DNA from: Mesotaenium endlicherianum | Taxonomy: Eukaryota > Streptophyta > Zygnematophyceae > Zygnematales > Mesotaeniaceae | Length of the DNA: 64,000 nt | Assembly (NCBI GenBank): GCA_009602735.1 | Contig: WELA01004867.1 | Coordinates: 42,855 to 106,854 of the forward strand | Reading direction: 5' to 3' | Shown: positions 56,886-64,000 of the stretch, one piece after another | Numbering within the stretch: position 1 is the first letter of the stretch | Layout: every line of letters begins with the position of its first letter | Position numbers and translations under genes: made by a program | Notes under the pieces: model-generated | Databases searched by the model: none | What the model saw: only the letters and a program-made list of their open reading frames with translations | Told to the model about the DNA's origin: nothing

Positions 56886-59800
56886 CTACGCAGCAGCACC
56901 AGTGATGGTCATCTCCTGAAATATCCTCAAGCGCCTCTGCCTCTTGACCTCAACCTCCGCCACAGAGCTACTAGCGATGATGGGAGCAAAACCCCCTCCT
57001 CCCACCTGTCCACAGCCCGTGCCTGCAGCAGCAGCACCACCTTCAAGGGGTGTTGCCTCGCTCATCCGGGCAGTCAGCTTCTGGAGGAGGCCGCTACCTC
57101 TGACCTCCTCCTGCACCACCTTCCTGTTGTCTAGCACACCTCTCAGGCTGAGAGCCGCAGCTGCTTCCCCTGCCTCTATGGCAGCAGGATCACCAGTGGC
57201 TTTGGCCATGAGAGACTCCCGAGTGAAGTCCAACCGTTCAGGGCTGACTGTAAAGCCTAGAGAGCCCCACAGACTTCCAGATGTTCTGTGCTGGGCCTCT
57301 GCAGCAGCCTTGGCTGCCAGCTTGTCCTTGACAGGCGTTGTCACGCGGTTGCGCTTCTGGCTGCCATTGTGGAGTGGAGGGAGGCCATTGGTGGGGTGCG
57401 GCTGCAACACATTAGAGACGTCGTCGCCTCCCCCTCCTCCACGCCTTCCTTCGGCCGCAGCAACACTACCACTGTAATTGGTGAAGTTGACCATGCCGCC
57501 ACTGCTGCTGCTGCTGTTCATGTGAGGAGAAGGCATACCACCACCGTCACCACCACCCATCATCCATAGGGGCGTATTCTCGTTCTGGTGGTGGTAGTGC
57601 TGCTGTTGGTTAGGACGGCCAGGGCCAGGGCGCTGCTGCTGCTGCTGATGATGATGGTACACAATAGGCTGCATGAGCTCTCCACTGCCAGCACCTGGCA
57701 AGCGCACAGGCGTTGCTGCTGCAGCTGGTTTCAGGCCTCCTCCCGTTGTTGCCCAGTCATAGACCTCGTTGTAGGCGCCATGCTCGCTGCAAGCGGGAGA
57801 GCCGGAGCGCGAAGGAGGCTGCAGCAGGCGCTCATTGGTCCTGTCAAAAGTCAGCGGCATTCTCTCCTTTGCCATCCCCATGTTGTTGTCGCCCCCATGG
57901 AGGCCCTTGCCGCCAGTGTACACCTGCTGGCTGTTGCTGCTGACCTGGAGCTCCCTCACACGTGACAGCGAGGACAAGATGTTGGCGATGGTGCTGTTAC
58001 CCTGCTGTGGTCCCCCACTGTTGATGCGCTTATCCCCAAGGTGCCCTTGCTGCTGCTGCTGCTGCTGGCACATGCCGTGTCCAGACTGGAAGCCTTGCAT
58101 GTTGTCACCAGTCACTGCACCAGGCATACTGTGCGGCACTCGTGCGTACGGTAGAAGAGGGCCGCTAGGAGGCGGATACGACATGCCTGATGAAGACGGC
58201 ATGCCCCACTGTGGTGGGAGTCCCTGGCGCTGCCCCTGGTTCTGACTGACGGCTTCCAGCCTCTGGCGCAAAAGCTGTGCATGCCACTGGATGGCCTGGG
58301 CATGAGCATGTGGCTGCGGGGGGGCCAGGTGACTGAGCCCAAGCTGGCCCCCATTGTTCCGCTGATGCTGGTAGTGCTCAGGCATCGACCCGCCGCCTCC
58401 TCCCACAAGGTGGGGGGGGTAGTAGACCTCGTCCTCGGGTGACGAAATGCAGTCTTCCAAGCAAGGAGGGGTGGAATAATCGTCCTCCCAGCTCAAGAAG
58501 GAGGGAGCACCAGCGCCTGCGTCCGAAGAGGACTGCATGTGAGCAGCATTGCTACTGCTGGGACCTTGCGCCATGTGCAGTCCCCCACCCCCGGGGCCTC
58601 GGAACAAGGGAGGGCCTTTGCCAACTAAGCATGGCAGCGGTACAACCTGGTGATGCGGCTGCGGCTGCTGGTGCAGAGCTGCTGCAGGAACACCCGCAAA
58701 TTCTTTCCTGCTGCCAGATGATAACGATGATGCAGCATGGCCAGGACCAAAGCCAGATGTCGCCACATATGCCGAGAAAGAGCCCTGCTTACTGCCGGCC
58801 CCTCCAGTGTGCTGCTGCTGTGCCTGAGCAGCTCCTGCTGGAGGGGGAAGCTCATGGGAGTCAGCAGGGGCTTCGGTCGACTGCTGCTGCTGCTGGCTGC
58901 TGGAGGGGGGAGCAAGCCAAGAGGGCACCAGCGCCTGCTCCCCCTCACCGACATCATCGTCATTAGTGGCTCCTTGCTCAGCCAGGCGCCGCTGCTGGCT
59001 TACTTGGACCTCCAGCTCGCGCAGCATCTCTTGGGCGCGCTCGTACGACTGCGCCACACCACGTGCCAACGCCACCATTAGGACACACAGAGAAGGCATA
59101 GAGAGCTAGCTGAGTTTTGGCATATGAAATGCAGTGCGAGAAAAGATCAGCAAGACTTTGAGAGAATGCGGCAGAGTTGCACCATTCCTGCTCTCATCCC
59201 TGCCTCGCTTCTTCACTCCCTCAGCTGCCCCCTGAAGCACACACTGTTTTACCTCAGAAAAGAGAAAAATCGGTATCAGCTGTAGTACCTTGACATGTGA
59301 CTCAGAGCCCCATCTGGAGTCGCCACATGGCGTGACAGATTGCAGCATGAGCCGGGCCTCGTCCACGCGCCCTTGCTTCATCAGGCATATGCCCAGGTTG
59401 CACACCTTATTGTTGTCTGGCTCTATCGAAAGTGCTTTCCTGCAATTACAGTTTCAGCCAAATGGATCGTCAGCTCCGGTCAGCCCCACACCACAAGACA
59501 GCACTGCCAAGCCCACCAGCCCTCGTGTTCTACTCTACTTACATGCAACTTTTTCCACTCGTTGAAACATGAGTACCATCTTCCTATTGCTGAGCAAAGA
59601 TCCAATGCTGCCAAATACAAGTGCAATCAGGGCCAGTAGTAGAATACCTGTATACAGATTCGGCTGCAATGTAGTTGCTCTGCTGCATGTACGCCCACCC
59701 CAGATTACCCTGCAGGCAGAAAAGGATTTCCAACATTGATCAGTAGGATAACATGCAAGGACTGCAAGAGACATGCAAGGGAGTGTTATAGAGACATTTT

Positions 59801-61019
59801 ACCTGCAGCTGTCAACATAGTAAGAATTAGGAGGGACAAAGATTCACAACTGGGATAAGAGCAGGTGCTTACCAGCAGGCGCGTGGCCTCCTGCTCGATG
59901 GACACCTGAAACTTCTTGCCTTGTGAGCGAGCAGTTTTGGTGCGCTTGCCATTGAAAGCCACGCCCTGGTGGATCATGTCCAGCTTGTGCTTCAGCAGAG
60001 CTATTTGGTCGTCCAATCTGCCGCATCTCTGCAAAGGACACATCATGCGAGAGTCATTATGCTGTCACTTTGAGCAATGGAGTGAGGCACAAGCTTTGTC
60101 AATTGACAAGCAAACTACCTGCCTACCACGCACAGGCTTGTTCAAGGGTCTGCGAAAGAACGTCAGGACAAAGATGGATGGTGTTGAGTTGTACCTTGTA
60201 GAGATCAAGGAGCACATTGTCAAGGGACTCGTGTGCCTGCTCTGAACACCTCACCCTCAGTGACTTTATGGCTTCAATGGCTTCTTCGGGCCTATTCTGC
60301 TGCTTCATCACAATAGCCATGTCCTTCAGGGCACTGTCCACGCGGTCGCCAGAGTTAATGGCTGCCCAGAAGAGAGCTATGGCTCTGTCAGGGTCCTTGT
60401 CGACGAGCTGTGGAAGCACAAAACACAACCATGAGAGTCTACTACGGGATTAAAAAGGCAAGCTCGGCGGGAGAGCACTTTGAGAGACCAGATCTAATCC
60501 TTTTCAGTACCTCAACGAGACCATGCAGCTGACACATGCTCCTGTACATGCTCTGCACCACGTCCGGAGAAGGAAAGCATTGCCTTGACTGAAACTGACA
60601 AGTCCCGATAGACCAGCGTGCACCTACTCCGGTCCAAGAACCACGCCATTTCAGCCAAAAAGGCTAAGACAATTTCGAGTTTCGTCAAGCTTGACTCTTC
60701 CACACCAGCCACATACTCTACATACTAAGTACTTGGAAGTGAGGGCAAGTATTATGAAGGTGTCGGATTATGATACCTGCACATGTTTGGCCCGCACATA
60801 AGGAGAGTCTCCTGTCGGCACCTTGTGAATAATATGAAAAGCGTCTGTTTTCGAGCTTCCAACAACACCGTCAAGTCTGTGGCCTGTTTTTATCGGAGAC
60901 TGAGGAGCTGATTTGGTTTTTCGTAAAGAGTCATAGTGGAGAGGCTGCACGAAGTTACTACAATGAAATCCGGTGCCGCTTTGAGGACCAGGAGGCATGT
61001 TGCACACATCATTCCACAT
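56886..61019 (-). CDS. TPR protein of the MS5/TDM1/SDI1 family, six exons, about 995 residues
   Basis: Proposed exons on the minus strand: 61019-60777, 60407-60195, 60028-59873, 59709-59648, 59439-59289, 59048-56886. All introns are GT-AG, phases agree and the sum is 2,988 bases. The N-terminal third carries the family signature: GDSPYVRAKHVQ, KDPDRAIALFWAAINSGDRV, DSALKDMAIVMKQQNRPEEA, SLDNVLLDLYK, KRTKTARSQGKKFQVSIEQE, NLGWAYMQQSNY, NNKVCNLGICLMKQGRVDEA and SYERAQEMLREL (TPR-like helices ~60-290). The C-terminus ends RQRRLRIFQEMTIT, similar to the conserved end of plant members. In Arabidopsis, TDM1/MS5 acts at meiotic exit, and SDI1/SDI2 act in sulfur-deficiency control of glucosinolates. 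Which role applies here cannot be told. The last exon is unusually long (720 residues) and rich in Gln, Gly, His, Pro and Ser. Plant members are usually far shorter. Confidence 0.85.
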
Positions 61020-61795
61020 TGTGCCTAGCTCAGGGTGGTGGTATGAAGCAAGCGGCTGATCAGTCTTGTGGGCAACGACTTATGACTCAAATATACTTGA
61101 AACACATACTTCGCCGACGGATTATCACAGAAGCTCAAAGAAGTAACCTTGAGGCTCACACTTCCTCCCTGATTATGACAATGAATGTCACGAGATATAT
61201 GATCCTCGGGCAGGTTCACCATGCCGATGGTGTAGGAAGTGAGTGCGAACACTAAGGGAAGACTCTGGGAGCCCGTTTGACGCATATCCCGCTTGGAACT
61301 TGCGTGCGATCTGGTGCGATTAAAAGTTTTTATTATCATCTGTTGAATCCGGATGTGAGACGTTAGTGTCCGTTGAACATCAATGGCGTCGCTGGCTGCT
61401 GGAAACGGCTGGATACGTGTGGAAACGGATGGAAACGGAGCCCATCTCGCAGGGGAGCCGAGACGAAAGGCCCGCCCAAGGCCCACCAGCCTGCACCAGC
61501 CCACACCTTGCCTGCCATTGCCTGCAGCCTTGGCCTGCCTTGGCCCAACTTGGCCATGTCAATTCCCGCAACGGGTAAATCATCTGGTCGCGTCAGGTCT
61601 CGTCAACGATTGCCTCTTTCCCAAATGTGGCTCGCAGTCAGCTCGCAGTCACTCCAAGTTACCCGCAGCCCTGAGCTGCGGCGGAAAAGCCTGGGAAAAG
61701 CGCAGCAAAAATATTCTGGAGGGCCCCGGAGTGCGTGGAATGCTCCGGAGTGCCCCCGGAGTGCACCAGATGTCGGGAGCACATGTCGCGACTTT
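61020..61795. other. upstream region of the TPR gene
   Basis: It should include the promoter and 5' untranslated region of the minus-strand gene. A GC-rich part (61380-61780) has repeated words such as 'tggaaacgg', 'gcctgc' and 'cggagtgc'. Overlapping open frames on both strands there look like by-products of the GC bias. No TATA box is evident. Confidence 0.5.
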
Positions 61796-62640
61796 TACCA
61801 GTTGACGGCACAGCACGCGTGGCGCAAGTCACGGTCGTCCAGGTACGGAAAGTCAACGTTGGTTCACCGACCAAATGACTGACCTTTAAACGATCAGCAT
61901 TGAAAATCAGATTCCAAGTCACACGAATGAGTGACGACGACAAGTCAAAATCAACACCCAACGATGGGTGGGGTTTGCCAACCAAGTCAGCCGAAAAGTT
62001 GACCGTGCTAGGTTCAGCCAAACAATCCACGCCAGCAGGTGCCAAGTAAGGCATCGCTGGTTGAGCAGCCACCTTGGCAAATGCCAAATCAGGTAAAGCT
62101 GTGTGAACAGACCACTTCAGCCATGGACCTAGGGTGAGATTGCCACGACTTAAGCAGCCACCTCGGGCGACATAGGCTCTAAGGGCCACATAGGCGTGTA
62201 CGCTGACCGAAAGGCTAAGCCGTCACGCGCGACCGTCACGAGGCGTGCATGCATGCTAAGTGACGTCAAATAACTTAAGCTGTCACGAGGGACGACCGCA
62301 AGAACAACATGCATGCTAAACGCTGTGACTAAGCGTTGGAATTCTCGAGAGAGAATGGCGTGCGTGGTGCCTAAGTAAGACACAAGCCTTGCACGAACTT
62401 ACCTCATTCTTGCCTCGCACATTTGCCAAGAAGCAGAAGAGAGTGCAGGAGCGAAAGGAGAAGAGAAGAAGGAGCACAAAGGAGAAGGAGTTTTTAAGGC
62501 CACAGAAGAGCCAAAAGGCCACGCTGTTGCCGACGCTTAGGAGATTCTCTTTCATTGTATCATAGAAAAGTTAGAGCACAGGAGTTCATTTATGTAACCC
62601 TCAACTTGGGGAAAAGCCAATTTGGAAGTAAGACGCTTCT
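61796..62640 (+). repeat. family II LTR remnant (plus orientation)
   Basis: It shares long matches with the reverse complement of 44469-45590, including CGTGCATGCATGCTAAGTGACGTC, TCTCGAGAGAGA and CCAAGAAGCAGAAG. It is looser against the element B LTR (5800-6650). The final part (TTGGAAGTAAGACGCTTCTGTCCT) matches the end of the element B LTR before 6992. Confidence 0.72.
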
Positions 62641-63400
62641 GTCCTATTTCTGAGGACTTTGGTTGAATAATACAGGTGAAAAAGAATTCCCAAGGAAGTT
62701 GAAGATTGAGGCCTATGAGGGCCGCTGGTGCTCAACCTGGAAGGGGACCCGGTGAAATTGAACTTTACAGCGATTGATGAGTGGTTTATCATCCTGTAGA
62801 GCCTGTGAAAGGCTTTTATTCAAGCCAGAGTCCACGTAGGAGTGAGACTTCTGAGCTGCCAGACAACCTGTGGAGAGAGCAAATGTCGGGGGACGAGTCT
62901 CGCCAGATCTTTGCAAACGGTGAGAATCTGTATAGCGAGCGTTTCTTTGCACCTGATTTACGCAGAAGGTGAGACGCTTGGGTGAGAGTCAGTGATTACT
63001 GGTCATCTTTTGAGATGGCTGGTGATGAACGAGATGAGAATCGTAAGTTTAAGTTGTCTACAAAATGCTTTAAAGGACGAACTGGTAATAATAGTCCCAC
63101 TTTCGAAGAGTTTGATGAAATCTATTAGACAGACATCTTTGAGAGATTTCGAAAGGATGCTTCATACATACAGTTTGTCGCATTCATAAGTTTGATTTAG
63201 TACTTGGATAAGAATGCCTTGCTACTCCATCGCGAATTCCGGAAGGATGATAACTTTAACCAGGAACGGGCATTTAGAGAGCCAAAGAAGGCAACAGATC
63301 CAAAAAGAGGCTACTAAAGTCATAATGACCGCTTTGACTTCAGGAAGAGCAGTGCCTGCTGAATTTGTTGAGAGCATGGACTTAATTGCATAAACACAAG
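62641..63400 (+). pseudogene. decayed coding-like stretch after the LTR remnant
   Basis: One plus-strand frame keeps coding-like composition over about 500 bases, rich in Asp, Glu, Lys, Phe and Arg, for example FEMAGDERDENRKFKL and RTGNNSPTFEEFDEIY. It sits where gag would lie after the family II LTR, so it may be a gag relic of that element. I cannot match it to a named family. Broken. Confidence 0.4.
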
Positions 63401-64000
63401 AATTAGAAGTTGCCTTGCAGCAGCTCACAGGGCCAGCAAAGGGCCGCTACTGAGAATGATGATGTTGGACCTGTTTGAGCATTGCGGAAAGTTTGTGCAG
63501 ACTTGTCATAGCTGATGCTGTCGAGCTCGTTGAGTGTCCAGGCAGTGGGGGGGAGGGTTTGAGGGTGATGGCAGGTCTTAGTGGTTAATTGGGTTGGGGA
63601 TGGTAGGTGAGGAAGGCTCGATTCACAGGCGGTTGGGGTGAGCACTTGGACCTATGCTCCACTCACAAGGTTTTGCTATTGAGCAGTTGTGAGGCACCGC
63701 CCGGATCCCGCACATACCTCCTCCCTCCACATGTGTTGCTGCCGCCCGCACACGTGGAGGTTGGCCCACAAGTTCCCTCGCTTGTTGGGTCGGCGCTGGT
63801 ACCAAGTGGGAGCTCTGGCCGCTCATGACTGAGTCTTCATGTACGATAGGCGATACCGTGGGTGTGTCCACGAGGTCATTAGGGGTTAGGGAGTGTACAG
63901 GTGAGAGTGAGTGAGGGATTGGGGGGTCGGTCCGTCCAATGTCTTTTTCACCATTTTAGTTTATTATTAGTGAGTCATTATTTCCCACTTTGACGCGGTA
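63401..64000. other. unassigned sequence at the window end
   Basis: Mixed composition with a G-rich stretch near 63545-63570 and 63905-63930. Short open frames only; nothing recognised. Confidence 0.4.

Noticed and set aside
61363-61882. Overlapping open frames of 130-170 codons on both strands
   Set aside because: They arise from GC-rich sequence with few stop codons. No domain, start context or partner exon supports a gene.

Overview
The window looks like a piece of a large, transposon-rich streptophyte genome (land plant or charophyte alga). A charophyte such as Chara would fit, because both host genes belong to plant families but are very divergent. This is inference from protein families, not an identification. 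Several n runs, including exactly 50 and exactly 1000 n, show that this is a scaffolded assembly.

Positions 1-45,600 are almost wholly LTR retrotransposons. One Ty3/gypsy chromovirus family (here 'family I') dominates. Its LTRs are about 700-750 bp with ends TGTAATGAATC...GATTCATTTCA, and its parts run gag, pol with a chromodomain, then an extra third frame (ORF3). The copies are: A (1-1901), element 2 (14745-23564, looks whole), D (11033 to about 36110, old), E (about 36115-39572), F (39573-42985) and G (42987-44468). There are two other lineages. Element B (about 1902-6991) has a Ty3-type pol that ends in a PHD finger instead of a chromodomain. Element 3 (12170-27109) is a second chromovirus without ORF3. 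Insertions are nested three deep: element 2 (target duplication CATAA) lies in element 3 (CCCTG), which lies in D. Two unrelated solo LTRs (ATCTG and TTCCA duplications) also lie in D. LTR divergence by eye rises in the same order as the nesting.

Positions 7,295-11,030 are mostly unexplained sequence with one weak possible host exon and a (CT)n/(CG)n microsatellite containing a gap.

Positions 45,600-61,800 form a host gene island with two convergent genes. The first (45872-55452, +, eight exons) encodes a very long plant-type PHD-finger protein whose reading phases agree across all seven proposed introns. The second (56886-61019, -, six exons) encodes a TPR protein of the MS5/TDM1/SDI1 family with a very long Gln/Pro/Gly-rich last exon. 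The island is bordered on both sides, in opposite orientation, by remnants of the LTR type found next to element B.

Positions 61,800-64,000 hold such an LTR remnant, a decayed coding-like stretch and unassigned sequence. I see no tRNA gene, rRNA gene, CRISPR array or bacterial-type operon.
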